Numbered from the stretch's first letter, positions 17,129 to 26,374 are shown. The stretch is 64,000 bases of DNA from Maritalea sp049801075 (GCF_049801075.1 NZ_JBNAGG010000001.1:1364001-1428000); one strand, 5' to 3'. Numbers and translations are program-made. The notes: generated from the letters alone by a model not told the origin.

Positions 17129-19684
17129 TTAGGCGGCGTTTCGATGGTTTGGTCCTGCTTTGAGGCCCTGTACATCGACAATCAACGCCACTTGGCCATC
17201 ACCAAGGATTGTGCCACCAGCTATGCCGTCGATACGCTCATAGTTTTCCTCTAAACTCTTAATAACTACTTGCTGCTGGCCAATAATTTCATCTACAACT
17301 AACGCAATCTTACTAGAACCGTCGGCTTCGCACAGAACCACAAAGCGATCTTGCTCATCCGCTGTGGTGTGCATCGCAAATCTTGTTGCCAAATCAGCAA
17401 CTTGCACATATTCGCCACGAATAGACAGCAAACGTGCGCCGCTTGGGGTTTTGCCAAAGTCTGCTTTGCCAGCCTGAATTGTTTCTACAATTGAGGAGAG
17501 CGGCACAACATATGGGCAGCCTGCAACGCTTACCAACATCACATCAAGCACAGCCAAAGTGAGCGGCAAACGCAATGTCATGCGGGTACCGCGACCTGGA
17601 TTTGACCGTACCTGCACGGAACCACCGATTTTCTTGATGTTGGACAACACCACATCCATGCCCACACCGCGACCAGAAATATCTGACACTTCAGTGGCTG
17701 TGGAGAAGCCTGGTGCAAAGATCAAATTGTCGATCTGCTCGTCGGTTGGTGTTTGCTCTGGCGCCACAACACCACGCTCTTTGGCAATAGCCAAGACGCG
17801 TTCGCGGTTGATACCTGCACCATCATCTTCAACGATGATCAAAATGTTGCCGCCGGCTTGTTCAGCAGAGAGGCGAATTGTACCTTGCTCTGGCTTGCCT
17901 GCCGCGGTGCGTTTTTCGACAGTTTCAACACCGTGGTCGGCCGAATTCCGGATCATATGAGTCAGCGGATCTGACAATTGCTCGATCACAGTCTTATCGA
18001 TCTCGGTCTGCTCACCGACCATCTCAAGCTTGATCTTTTTACCTGTTTTCGACGCCAACTCACGTACCAAACGCGGCATGCGAGAGAATACTGATTTCAC
18101 CGGCTGCGCCCGAATGGCCATCACGCTATCTTGCAGACCACGTGTTGTTTGTGCCAGCACCTCAATGCCGCGCACCAATTCTTGATATTTTTCGCGCAGT
18201 GTTTCGTCCATTTGCTGGGTCAGCATGGACTGGGTAATCACCAATTCACCCACCATGTTCACCACCCGATCAACCTTGTCCAGATCCACACGAATGGATT
18301 GAACTGGCGCTTTTTCTGGCGCTTTCGGCACGGCAGGTGCTTTTGCAGCCGCTGGCGGCATCGCAGGCGCAGGATCAGATGTTTGCTCGGTCTCAGCTTT
18401 CGCCTCTGCCGGTTTTGCAGCGGGTGCTGTTGCTTTTTCAGCCTCAAGTAGATCTGCAAGCGAAGTATCGCTTTCTTCCACTTTATCTGTCTTTTCAGCC
18501 ATAGGCTCTACCGTTTCAGCTGGAGGTGTCGGCGCAACGTCAGATGCTTCCGTTGCGACCGGTGTTTCGTCTGCGCTTTCGCCCAGACCTTCCACACCGA
18601 GTTCGCCAGCCAACGCGGCAAAGCTCACATCGTCACCCGCCTCTGCAACATCATCGTCGGTCGCTGGCGTCATATCTTCTGGTGCAACAACCAATTTGGC
18701 TGTGGCCGAGATATCGCCAACAAGATGCGCGGCTTGTTGCTCTGAAATGCCGCCTGGAGGGGTAATTTCAATCTCGCAATCGCCCTCAACAAATTCAAAG
18801 ACTTCGCGAATACGCTCTTCGGTTACATCGTCGCCCTGAAGGAAAATCTTCCAAGAACAATAAGGCTGAAACGGCTCAAAATCTTGTAATGGCGGGATGT
18901 CGCGCAGCTCGGCGCGCACCACGGTGTCGCCAATAATTGACATTTCGCGGAACAAGAGCAGCGGATCATTTGCGCGCTCGTAAAGGGCTGGCAACGGGTT
19001 GAAGGACACAAGCCAACAATCGGAGATTGGCATCTCGGTCAAATCGTCGTCGCCCGCGTCATCAACCACCACATCGTCGGAAATGTCATCATTTTCGAAA
19101 ACCACGTCAGCATTGGCAATTTCTTCGGCCAAAGCTTCTTCGTCGCTGTCGTCAACATTGTCCATCAATGCAGCATTCAATTCATCTTCAAGCGGTGCTT
19201 CTTCAAACTCGTCAGCTTCTTCAGCTACGTTCACCATGACTGGTGTAAATTCGATATCGAAATCTTCGGGCTCGTCTTCGCCATCGCCTTCGGCGGCATC
19301 AGGATTGCACAATTGGTCGAACTGGCGCTTCTCGTCCGCACCATAGTCCGCACCGAGCTCGCGGTTTTCTTGCGCCGCGGTCACGAAATCGGCAACCAAG
19401 TCAATTGAGCGAATGCAGAGCGTGGTCACATCCTCTGTGAGCTCAACGCGGCCATCGCGCACATAGTCGAGCAACGTTTCAAAGGAGTGGGCGAACCCCA
19501 CCAAGCCTTGGAAACCAAACGCCCCAGCGCCGCCTTTGATTGAGTGAATTGCGCGAAAAACAGCATTAAGGCGCTCAGTATCCTGATCACCTTCTTCAAT
19601 CGCAACAAATTGTTCCTCAAGCTCAATCAAAAGCTCGGAACACTCATCAAAATACGTGGCTTTAAACTCGTCTAGTTCACTCAT
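17129..19684 (-). CDS. cheA: Chemotaxis histidine kinase CheA
   Basis: Cytosolic kinase that phosphorylates the CheY proteins and CheB in response to receptors. 851 residues. HPt domain 1-105 with phospho-accepting H47 (AIHSIKGGAGAFGF); a very acidic linker (about 130-215); a response-regulator-binding-type domain at about 220-310; a second Ala/Glu/Pro-rich linker (about 330-465); dimerisation helices with VNMVGELVITQSMLTQQM near 480; ATPase with IRNSADHGVE, EDDGAGIN and GRGVGMDVV; CheW-like domain at the end. Longer than E. coli CheA (654) mainly because of the linkers. cheY1 precedes it by 28 bases. Confidence 0.95.
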   Translation of the reverse strand: MSELDEFKATYFDECSELLIELEEQFVAIEEGDQDTERLNAVFRAIHSIKGGAGAFGFQGLVGFAHSFETLLDYVRDGRVELTEDVTTLCIRSIDLVADFVTAAQENRELGADYGADEKRQFDQLCNPDAAEGDGEDEPEDFDIEFTPVMVNVAEEADEFEEAPLEDELNAALMDNVDDSDEEALAEEIANADVVFENDDISDDVVVDDAGDDDLTEMPISDCWLVSFNPLPALYERANDPLLLFREMSIIGDTVVRAELRDIPPLQDFEPFQPYCSWKIFLQGDDVTEERIREVFEFVEGDCEIEITPPGGISEQQAAHLVGDISATAKLVVAPEDMTPATDDDVAEAGDDVSFAALAGELGVEGLGESADETPVATEASDVAPTPPAETVEPMAEKTDKVEESDTSLADLLEAEKATAPAAKPAEAKAETEQTSDPAPAMPPAAAKAPAVPKAPEKAPVQSIRVDLDKVDRVVNMVGELVITQSMLTQQMDETLREKYQELVRGIEVLAQTTRGLQDSVMAIRAQPVKSVFSRMPRLVRELASKTGKKIKLEMVGEQTEIDKTVIEQLSDPLTHMIRNSADHGVETVEKRTAAGKPEQGTIRLSAEQAGGNILIIVEDDGAGINRERVLAIAKERGVVAPEQTPTDEQIDNLIFAPGFSTATEVSDISGRGVGMDVVLSNIKKIGGSVQVRSNPGRGTRMTLRLPLTLAVLDVMLVSVAGCPYVVPLSSIVETIQAGKADFGKTPSGARLLSIRGEYVQVADLATRFAMHTTADEQDRFVVLCEADGSSKIALVVDEIIGQQQVVIKSLEENYERIDGIAGGTILGDGQVALIVDVQGLKAGPNHRNAA

Positions 19685-19712
19685 GACCTACCCAGCCCTG
19701 TTACAATACTAA

Positions 19713-20072
19713 TTAGTGGCTGACCTTCTTGATTACGCTCAGCAACTTGTCCGGATCAAAAGGCTTCACGATCCAACCGGTGCCGCCTGCGGCGCGCCCT
19801 TGGTCTCGCTTGTCTTGGCTTGTTTCTGTCGTCAAAATAAGGATCGGCAGACTTTGATACTTGCCAGAAGCCCGGACATTTTTGATAAATTCTATGCCGT
19901 CCATAATCGGCATATTGATATCAGTGATCACCACATCAACTGGCTCATTTTGCAAAACGTCTAGGCCTTCCTGGCCATTCTCGGCTTGCAAAACCTCATA
20001 CCCGGCCCCAGCAAGCGTGTGCTGAAGCATGGCGAGGATGGTGCGGGAATCATCAACCGTGAGTACACGCAT
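19713..20072 (-). CDS. cheY1: Chemotaxis response regulator CheY1
   Basis: Single receiver domain of 119 residues with D7/D8, phospho-acceptor D51 (VVITDINMPIMDG), Thr in ILTTETSQ and K103 (IVKPFD). Its place just before cheA matches CheY1 of rhizobial clusters, described there as a phosphate sink rather than the motor regulator. The CheT-like protein nearby would be the natural phosphatase for it by analogy. Second gene of its operon, 7 bases after the STAS gene. Confidence 0.9.
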   Translation of the reverse strand: MRVLTVDDSRTILAMLQHTLAGAGYEVLQAENGQEGLDVLQNEPVDVVITDINMPIMDGIEFIKNVRASGKYQSLPILILTTETSQDKRDQGRAAGGTGWIVKPFDPDKLLSVIKKVSH

Positions 20073-20079
20073 AAACCGA

Positions 20080-20370
20080 CTATCCTTTCATAAATGGTTC
20101 AAATGCGTCTTCGAGTCCGAGTGTTGAGACTGCACTTGCAAAATGTTCACTTGGCGCGGAGAGGCGCAATTCGTAATTATGCTGTCTGGCAGCTTCGCCA
20201 GCACTGAGCAGCATAAATAAAGCGCTTGTGGATACGCGTTCTACATTAGAAAGTTCAATCTCAAGACTGCCGGCATTAAGCGCATCCAGCATCTCTTCGC
20301 GCATATTGTCGACAACGCCAGTGTCAGCCACAGCGGGCATTTCGATTGTCTTTAATTGAGCGTCGGCCAT
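20080..20370 (-). CDS. STAS-domain protein at the head of the che operon
   Basis: 96 residues with a STAS fold like anti-sigma-factor antagonists: an N-terminal strand, then SLEIELSNVERVSTSALFMLLSAGEAARQ where the Ser-Thr-Ser lies at the usual phosphorylatable position, and a final helix FASAVSTLGLEDAFEPFM. Rhizobial che operons often begin with a small protein in this slot (CheS/CheX or orf2); whether this is a true CheS, which helps CheA bind CheY1, is not certain. The start at 20370 follows AGG at a good distance; an in-frame codon 10 residues upstream is less likely. Confidence 0.82.
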   Translation of the reverse strand: MADAQLKTIEMPAVADTGVVDNMREEMLDALNAGSLEIELSNVERVSTSALFMLLSAGEAARQHNYELRLSAPSEHFASAVSTLGLEDAFEPFMKG

Positions 20371-20501
20371 TCTAGCCTGTCCCCCATACACACGATTCAA
20401 TTCAGGGCAGTTTCGCTGCTAACTATTTAAGATTTCCTAACCATATGGCGATTATGCGAAATTATTTTATGATTTGCGCCGAATACTGGGGCTTCTCAAA
20501 G

Positions 20502-21542
20502 TCAGTTTGAAAGTAAAAATCCAAACTGTTCTGTTGGCACTTCGCCAATGCTGGATGGTTGCCATTTTGGCTGATTGTCTTTGTCCACCAACACTGCCCG
20601 TACACCTTCAGCAAAATCTGGCGCCCCGACAATGACGCGCGCCAATTCGCTTTCCAGCGCAAATTGCGCCGCAAGGCTGTCGATTGTTTGCGAGCGATGG
20701 ACCAGCAGGAATGAGGCTACAATGGAAGTTGGGCTCCCAGCCAACAAGTCAGCATATAGTTTTTGCGCCCACTCGTCGGTCGCCTCGCCCAAATGTGCCA
20801 GCAAAGTGCCAAGGTCCTTTTCTTCAAAAATGCGCTGATGCTTATCTGCCCATTCAATAAAGGGCGCGTGCGGTGATGGCTGACCGATTTCGGCAGCTCT
20901 TTGTTTGATGCAGTCCAGCGCATCGGGCATATCGGCACATTGCTCGATGTAAGCGGCCAAATTCTCCCACTCTTCCTCACCAATCAACTGATCGGACAGG
21001 TTCAACGCGATCGCGTCGGCAGGCGAAATCATGTCGCCAGTCAACAAGAAGGCAACCCGTTGATGGAGTGGCGCAGCCTTGACCAAATGATTGACTGCAA
21101 CGTCAGTAAAGAAGCCAATAGATTTTTCCGGCATGGCGAAGCGCGCACCTTCACGCACCAAACGCAGTTGGGCATGACCTGACAAGCCTATTCCGCCGCC
21201 CATCACAATGCCATGCTGCAACGACACAACAGGAATTTTTGAATTGGCGATGCGCTGATAAAGGGCATATTCACGATCAAAGAATGCGGTTGCGCCCTTT
21301 ACGCCATTTTCCATAAGTGCCACGCGCACGGCCTTCACATCACCACCTGCGCAAAAGCCTTTTTCGCCATTTCCGGACAGCATGATTAGATCAGCAGTTG
21401 GCTTGCTTTCCCACTCATCAAGCTTGGTGGAAATCGCGTCAATCATATCGAGGTCAAGCGAGTTTAGGGCCTTGGGCCGATTTAGTTTGATCTCGTAGGG
21501 TTGCCCGCCTGAACCAAAATGTACTTTTTGATCTGACATCAT
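20502..21542 (-). CDS. Enoyl-CoA hydratase/isomerase family, 3-hydroxyisobutyryl-CoA hydrolase type
   Basis: 346 residues, the length of the HIBCH subgroup rather than the 260 of simple enoyl-CoA hydratases. Crotonase features: INLRP-like start region (KLNRPKALNSLDLDMI), oxyanion-hole segments EKGFCAGGDVKAV and HGIVMGGGIGLSGHAQLRL, then FAMPEKSIGFFTDV. Expected role is hydrolysis of 3-hydroxyisobutyryl-CoA in valine breakdown. It starts with two ATG codons; either could be used. Single gene, divergent from the PPOX flavoprotein across 73 bases that hold the inverted repeat GAGTTTAT / ATAAACTC. Confidence 0.87.
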   Translation of the reverse strand: MMSDQKVHFGSGGQPYEIKLNRPKALNSLDLDMIDAISTKLDEWESKPTADLIMLSGNGEKGFCAGGDVKAVRVALMENGVKGATAFFDREYALYQRIANSKIPVVSLQHGIVMGGGIGLSGHAQLRLVREGARFAMPEKSIGFFTDVAVNHLVKAAPLHQRVAFLLTGDMISPADAIALNLSDQLIGEEEWENLAAYIEQCADMPDALDCIKQRAAEIGQPSPHAPFIEWADKHQRIFEEKDLGTLLAHLGEATDEWAQKLYADLLAGSPTSIVASFLLVHRSQTIDSLAAQFALESELARVIVGAPDFAEGVRAVLVDKDNQPKWQPSSIGEVPTEQFGFLLSN

Positions 21543-21570
21543 TTTCCGCCCTTGTTATTCATTCAAGCTA

Positions 21571-21602
21571 GAGTTTATCTTTCAAACAACGGGAATAAAC
21601 TC
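21571..21602. repeat. Inverted repeat in the divergent HIBCH/PPOX promoter
   Basis: Perfect eight-base arms GAGTTTAT (21571-21578) and ATAAACTC (21595-21602) with a 16-base spacer, ending 13 bases before the PPOX start. It may be an operator; no regulator gene is adjacent. Confidence 0.35.
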
Positions 21603-21615
21603 AGAAAGTAAAGAT

Positions 21616-22221
21616 ATGACGATCTTACGCACCGAAGCTGACCTTGAGACAATTTATGGCACTTGCTCGGAGGCATCGCTGGTTAAAGAGATCGACTTTC
21701 TCTCTCCCGGTTATCAGGCTTTTGTTACCCACTCACCCTTTGCCATTCTCACCACTGCTGGCCCCGAAGGCACCGATGCGAGCCCAAGGGGTGACAAGGC
21801 AGGTTTTGTGCGCATTGAAACGCCACGCACACTTTTGATGCCAGATCGGCGGGGCAATAACCGGATTGATAGTTTGCGCAATATTGTGCGCGATCCCCGC
21901 TGCAGCTTCATGTTTATGGTGCCCGGCAACAGCAATGTTTTGCGCGTGAACGGACGTGCTGAAATTGATGTTGATCCTGAACTTTGCGCCAGCTTCGAAA
22001 TGGAAGGCAAAGCTCCCCGCAGTGTCATCCGGTTACAAGTGGAAAAAGCCTATTTCCAATGCGCCCGTGCCATTATGCGTGCCGATCTTTGGGGAGAGAT
22101 TGAAACCCTGCCAGACCTTCCCACCCCCGGACAAATGATGAAAGAGATCACCGAGGGCGCATTTGATGGCGACCAATATGATCAAGAATGGCCAGAGCGC
22201 GCAAAAACCAGCATGTGGTGA
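21616..22221 (+). CDS. PPOX-class FMN-binding flavoprotein (MSMEG_1061-like)
   Basis: 201 residues of the pyridoxamine-5'-phosphate-oxidase-like split-barrel fold. Recognised by FAILTTAGPEGTDASPRGDKAGFV near 42-64, the FMN-binding stretch MPDRRGNNRIDSLRNIV near 75-91 and the C-terminal FQCARAIMRADLW near 146-158. Members bind FMN or F420; the substrate is unknown. Single gene, no ribosome site better than AAAG upstream. Nothing suggests a link to the ABC operon downstream. Confidence 0.85.
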   Translation: MTILRTEADLETIYGTCSEASLVKEIDFLSPGYQAFVTHSPFAILTTAGPEGTDASPRGDKAGFVRIETPRTLLMPDRRGNNRIDSLRNIVRDPRCSFMFMVPGNSNVLRVNGRAEIDVDPELCASFEMEGKAPRSVIRLQVEKAYFQCARAIMRADLWGEIETLPDLPTPGQMMKEITEGAFDGDQYDQEWPERAKTSMW

Positions 22222-22574
22222 GCCGAGCTGGGTAGGTCCAGTACCGATCTCATAGGTCTCATTTAAACAAGCTTTCACTTCCTTTATTGGAGCTAAAACA
22301 CCTCGAAGGTAAGTATAACTGACCTACCCTAAGTGCTGCAGAGAAAAATTTTTCACAGGCATGAATCTAAAGCGATAATTGATCAATCAATACAAGTGTT
22401 CATTAAAAAACTCTTGGAATCCGGCAGATAATTGGCTGGACCAATTTTTCTCTTCTTGAAAATGCCGCAACTAAATTGATCAAACCAATTCATCATCATA
22501 AATTTATTCTTGAAAAACCCCGAAAGTTCGCTACGCTCACTAAAAAATAAAAAGAAGAGCTGGGGGGAAGAGCG
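22222..22574. other. 353-base AT-rich intergenic region before the ABC transporter operon
   Basis: No coding frame with a ribosome site. It contains a separated inverted repeat GGGTAGGTC (22230-22238) / GACCTACCC (22321-22329) around 82 bases, a 12-base palindrome GAAAAATTTTTC, and two TTGATCAA-like stretches further right. The operon promoter must lie here, but no convincing -35/-10 pair could be chosen. No known riboswitch was recognised. Confidence 0.4.
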
Positions 22575-23561
22575 ATTAAGCCGGTATTAGATGTTACTGA
22601 CTTAAGAACTGTATTTCATACTCAAGATGGCACAGTGCACGCTGTAAACGGCATTAGTTTTTATCTTGAGGAAGGTGAGTTATTAAGCGTAGTTGGAGAG
22701 AGCGGCTCTGGTAAGAGTGTGACCATGATGTCGCTTCTGAAGTTGTTACCCATGCCACCTGCAGAAATTGTTGCAGGCACGGTCGATTTTGACGGCAAAG
22801 ACCTCCTTAAATTAGAACCCGAAGCATTACGCCAAGTTCGCGGCGGCGATATTGGATTTATCTTCCAAGATCCCATGACTTCACTGAACCCTGTGTTCAA
22901 AGTCGGCTTTCAAATCATGGAGCCACTAAAAGAACATTTGGGACTTTCCGACAAAGAAGCGCACAAGCGCGCTGTTGAGCTTTTAGAGCTGGTGGGTATC
23001 CCCAGCGCGGCTGATCGGCTGGATGATTATCCGCACCAGTTTTCTGGCGGCATGCGCCAGCGGGTGATGATCGCCATTGCACTGGCTTGCGACCCGAAAA
23101 TTTTGATTGCCGACGAGCCGACCACCGCTTTGGATGTGACCATTCAGGCGCAGATCATCGAGCTGGTTAAACAGCTGCGTGAAAAGCTCGGCATGGCCAT
23201 TGTGTGGATCACCCACGATCTAGGCGTGGCGGCTGGCATCTCGGACCGGATCATGGTGATGTATGCGGGCTTTGTGGTGGAGCACGCCAAGGTGAAAGAC
23301 CTTTATAAGCGCCCGCTTCACCCTTACACACGCGCCCTATTGGCAACGCTGCCGACAGATGATGAAGAAGGCGAAGATCGGCTTCAATCTATTTCCGGCC
23401 TCCCCCCGTCACTTCACGAATATCCCAATTCCTGCCCCTTTGCGCCGCGCTGCGAACATGCCTTCGACCGGTGCCAAAAGGAAAATCCTTTGTTGATGGA
23501 AATGGGCGATGGCCACCAAGTGGCCTGCTGGTGGGATGTTGAAGAGGGAGCGCCCCGATGA
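22575..23561 (+). CDS. Peptide/nickel-type ABC transporter ATPase (DppD/OppD class), apparent ATT start
   Basis: First ATPase of a five-gene importer. Walker A GESGSGKS, Q-loop FIFQDPMTSLNP, signature FSGGMRQRV, Walker B ILIADEPTTALD and the OppD-type C-terminal region with CPFAPRCEHAFDRC. The only ATG/GTG near the front (GTG at 22635) would remove the first beta strand. The frame stays open and homologous upstream (KPVLDVTDLRTVFHTQDGTV), and the codon right after a strong GGGGGGAAGAG site is ATT at 22575. I therefore take ATT as start (328 residues); CTG at 22560 is the alternative. Overlaps the next gene by ATGA. Confidence 0.85.
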   Translation: MKPVLDVTDLRTVFHTQDGTVHAVNGISFYLEEGELLSVVGESGSGKSVTMMSLLKLLPMPPAEIVAGTVDFDGKDLLKLEPEALRQVRGGDIGFIFQDPMTSLNPVFKVGFQIMEPLKEHLGLSDKEAHKRAVELLELVGIPSAADRLDDYPHQFSGGMRQRVMIAIALACDPKILIADEPTTALDVTIQAQIIELVKQLREKLGMAIVWITHDLGVAAGISDRIMVMYAGFVVEHAKVKDLYKRPLHPYTRALLATLPTDDEEGEDRLQSISGLPPSLHEYPNSCPFAPRCEHAFDRCQKENPLLMEMGDGHQVACWWDVEEGAPR

Positions 23562-24541
23562 CCAAACATGATCAAGTGTTGGTGAAAGCCGATAATGTGA
23601 AAGTGCACTTCCCGATCCATAAAGGGATTTTGCGCAAGCAAGTTGGCTCAGTGAAGGCCGTTGACGGTTTGAGCTTTGAAATCCGCAAGGGCGAAACTCT
23701 TGGCCTTGTGGGCGAAAGTGGCTGTGGCAAATCTACAGCGGGCCGCGCCATGTTGCGCCTATATGAATTGACCGAGGGGCAGTTGGATTTTGAGGGCGTT
23801 GATATTGCCAGCCTTGATCCCAAAGCCTTGCGCGAAATGCGCCCGCGCATGCAGATGATTTTCCAAGACCCGCAAGCCTGTTTGAACCCGCGCATGACGG
23901 TTGGGTCAATCATTGCCGAGCCACTGGACGAGCACACCAATCTTTCGACCGCCGAAAAGCGCGAGAAGGTGAAAGAGCTGCTGGACGCGGTGGGCATGAA
24001 CCGAGATTATGTGAACCGCTATCCGCACGAATTTTCCGGCGGCCAGCGGCAGCGGATCGGCATTGCTCGCGCATTGGCGCTGGATCCAGATTTTATTGTT
24101 TGTGACGAACCCATTGCCGCGCTGGATGTATCAATCCAAGCGCAGGTGGTGAACTTGTTGCAAGATATTCAGGAGCGGATGGGACTGACCTATTTGTTCA
24201 TTTCGCATGATTTGAGCATGGTACGCCACATCGCAGACCGCGTTGCGGTGATGTATCTGGGCAAAATTGTTGAGCTCGCAGAAAAGCGTGATCTCTATAA
24301 ATCGCCCAAACATCCCTACACCCAAGCGCTGCTTTCTGCGGTGCCTGTGCCCGATCCTGAATTGGAAGCCAAGCGAGAACATATTGTTCTTAAAGGCGAT
24401 GTGCCAAGCCCGGCCAATCCACCAAAGGGCTGCAATTTTTGCACGCGCTGTCCGATTGCGATTGAAAAATGTCGCATTGAGGAACCGGAACTGCGCGAGC
24501 TGAAAAAGGGCCAGTTTGTGGCCTGCCATCTGGCAGAGTGA
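23558..24541 (+). CDS. Peptide/nickel-type ABC transporter ATPase (DppF/OppF class)
   Basis: Second ATPase of the importer, 327 residues. Walker A GESGCGKS, Q-loop MIFQDPQACLNP, signature FSGGQRQRI, Walker B FIVCDEPIAALD and the C-terminal oligopeptide-transporter region GCNFCTRCPIAIEKC, whose cysteines often bind an iron-sulfur cluster or structural metal. Start overlaps the previous gene by four bases. The two ATPases form the heterodimer typical of the family. Confidence 0.93.
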   Translation: MTKHDQVLVKADNVKVHFPIHKGILRKQVGSVKAVDGLSFEIRKGETLGLVGESGCGKSTAGRAMLRLYELTEGQLDFEGVDIASLDPKALREMRPRMQMIFQDPQACLNPRMTVGSIIAEPLDEHTNLSTAEKREKVKELLDAVGMNRDYVNRYPHEFSGGQRQRIGIARALALDPDFIVCDEPIAALDVSIQAQVVNLLQDIQERMGLTYLFISHDLSMVRHIADRVAVMYLGKIVELAEKRDLYKSPKHPYTQALLSAVPVPDPELEAKREHIVLKGDVPSPANPPKGCNFCTRCPIAIEKCRIEEPELRELKKGQFVACHLAE

Positions 24542-24584
24542 TCTGCCAGTTTTCATTTCTGGCCGGCTTGCCGGTCGGGGAAAT

Positions 24585-24602
24585 CCCCAGCTTTCGGGCT
24601 GG
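24585..24602 (+). promoter_or_regulatory. Hairpin ahead of the solute-binding protein gene
   Basis: Six-base-pair stem CCCAGC / GCTGGG with a TTTCGG loop in the 121-base gap between the second ATPase gene and the binding-protein gene. No T run follows. It could be an mRNA processing or stabilising element; weak evidence. Confidence 0.35.
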
Positions 24603-24662
24603 GCGTTCGTCGCCTTCAGAATAACAAAAAAGAAGGCGCGAGCTCTTAACCAGGAGGAAATA

Positions 24663-26366
24663 ATGCGTAAACTTAAAACTCTGATTATGGCTACTGCTGC
24701 GGCGTCTACGTTCGCAACAGCTGCTTTGGCAGAGCGCGGTTCTGATGGAAACCTCAATATTGCTTATTGGCAAGCGGTTTCGATTTTGAACCCATATCTG
24801 TCTGGCGGCACCAAGGACATCGAAGCTTCGTCTTTGATCTTGGATCCTTTGGCAAACTATCGCCCTGACGGTTCTATGGAGCCTGCTTTGGCAACAGAAA
24901 TCCCAACCATTGAAAATGGCGGCGTTTCTGAAGATTTGCGGTCTATCACTTGGAAGTTGCGGGATGACGTTGTTTGGTCAGACGGCACACCGTTTACAGC
25001 AGCTGACGTTGTGTTCTCAGCAAATTACTGCTTGGACCCAGAAGGCGGCTGTAACGCAGCATCAAACTTTGCTGATGTTGAAAGCGTGGAAGCCCTTGAC
25101 GATCACACTGTGAAAATCAACTTCGCAGTGGCTAAGCCATTCCCATATGGTCCATTTGTGGGCGCAACTGCACCTGTGATCCAAGAAGCTCAGTTTAAAG
25201 AGTGTATGGGCGCAAAAGCTCCAGAATGTACTGAAGCCAACTTTGGCCCAATCGGCACAGGCCCGTTTGTTGTCGACGAGTTCCGCGCGAACGACGTTGT
25301 GACCTATAAAGCCAACGACAATTACCGTGACCCAGCGCAGCCTGCATTTGCAACTGTTGTGTTGAAAGGTGGCGGCGACAGCGCAGCGACAACACGTTCA
25401 GTGCTTGAAACTGGCGAGTTCGACTATGCTTGGAACGTACAAGTTGAGCCTGAAGTGCTTGACCAAATGATGGCTGCTGGTAAAGGCGAAATCATTTCTG
25501 CGTTTGGTACATCTGTTGAACGTTTGATGGTGCAATTGACCAACCCAGATCCATCTTTGGGCGACAAGCGCGCAACTGTTGAAGGCGGGCCCCACCCGTT
25601 CTTGAGCGACATCAATGTGCGTAAAGCATTGTCTATGGCAATCGATCGCGAGATTTTGGTAGAAGTGGGCTATGGCCCTAACGGTCAGGTTACATGTAAC
25701 GTTTTGCCTGCGCCTGAAATTTATGCCTCAACCGCAAATGATGCGTGTAAAACACAAGATGTTGAAGGCGCCAAAGCACTTCTTGACGAAGCTGGCTGGG
25801 TGCCAGGTTCTGATGGCGTGCGTGAAAAAGACGGCGTACGCTTGTCAATTCTATACCAAACATCCACCAACTCTGTTCGCCAAGGCACACAAGCTTTGAT
25901 CAAGCAGATGTGGCAGGAAATTGGTGTTGAAACTGAATTGCGCAACATCGACGCTGGCGTGTTCTTCGGTGGTGACCAATCTTCACCAGATACATTCCAG
26001 AAGTTCTTTGCTGACATCGAAATGTACACCAACAACTTCGATGGCACTGACCCTGAAGCCTATATGGGCAACTGGGTATGTTCAGAAATCCCATCTCCTT
26101 CAAACCAGTGGATCGGCAACAACATGCCGCGCTATTGCTCTGAAGAGTACAACGCTTTGAGCGCTGAAATGGGCAAAACTGCTTCAATCGAAAAGCGGTC
26201 TGAGCTGGCGAAGAAAATGAACGACATGCTGATGCAGGAATATGTGATTATTCCATTGATCCACCGTGGTCGCGTATCTGCAGCGTCTAACACACTTGGC
26301 AATGTTGTACTGAACCCATGGGATTCAGAATTGGCATTCGCTGAAGAGTGGACACGCGTTGAATAA
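24663..26366 (+). CDS. ABC transporter periplasmic solute-binding protein (family 5)
   Basis: 567-residue receptor of the importer. The start at 24663 is set by the perfect AGGAGG eight bases upstream and the signal peptide MRKLKTLIMATAAAS with cleavage after AALA. Mature features of the SBP_bac_5 family: YWQAVSILNPYLSGG near the front, LRDDVVWSDGTPFTAADVVFS, GTGPFVVDEF, NVRKALSMAIDREI and LLDEAGWVPGSDGVREKDG. Contains several Cys residues (CLDPEGGC, CMGAKAPEC) that may be disulfides. Substrate cannot be told from sequence; peptides or related solutes are likely. Confidence 0.93.
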   Translation: MRKLKTLIMATAAASTFATAALAERGSDGNLNIAYWQAVSILNPYLSGGTKDIEASSLILDPLANYRPDGSMEPALATEIPTIENGGVSEDLRSITWKLRDDVVWSDGTPFTAADVVFSANYCLDPEGGCNAASNFADVESVEALDDHTVKINFAVAKPFPYGPFVGATAPVIQEAQFKECMGAKAPECTEANFGPIGTGPFVVDEFRANDVVTYKANDNYRDPAQPAFATVVLKGGGDSAATTRSVLETGEFDYAWNVQVEPEVLDQMMAAGKGEIISAFGTSVERLMVQLTNPDPSLGDKRATVEGGPHPFLSDINVRKALSMAIDREILVEVGYGPNGQVTCNVLPAPEIYASTANDACKTQDVEGAKALLDEAGWVPGSDGVREKDGVRLSILYQTSTNSVRQGTQALIKQMWQEIGVETELRNIDAGVFFGGDQSSPDTFQKFFADIEMYTNNFDGTDPEAYMGNWVCSEIPSPSNQWIGNNMPRYCSEEYNALSAEMGKTASIEKRSELAKKMNDMLMQEYVIIPLIHRGRVSAASNTLGNVVLNPWDSELAFAEEWTRVE

Positions 26367-26374
26367 GCAAACTT

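Noticed and set aside
20401..20501. CtrA-type sites near the che promoters
   Set aside because: TTAG and TTAA words occur (for example TTAG-N6-TTAA) but none gives the TTAA-N7-TTAA spacing.
22575..23561. Frameshift or pseudogene at the start of the first ABC ATPase gene
   Set aside because: The frame is open and homologous well before the GTG and all motifs are intact; a non-standard start explains it better.
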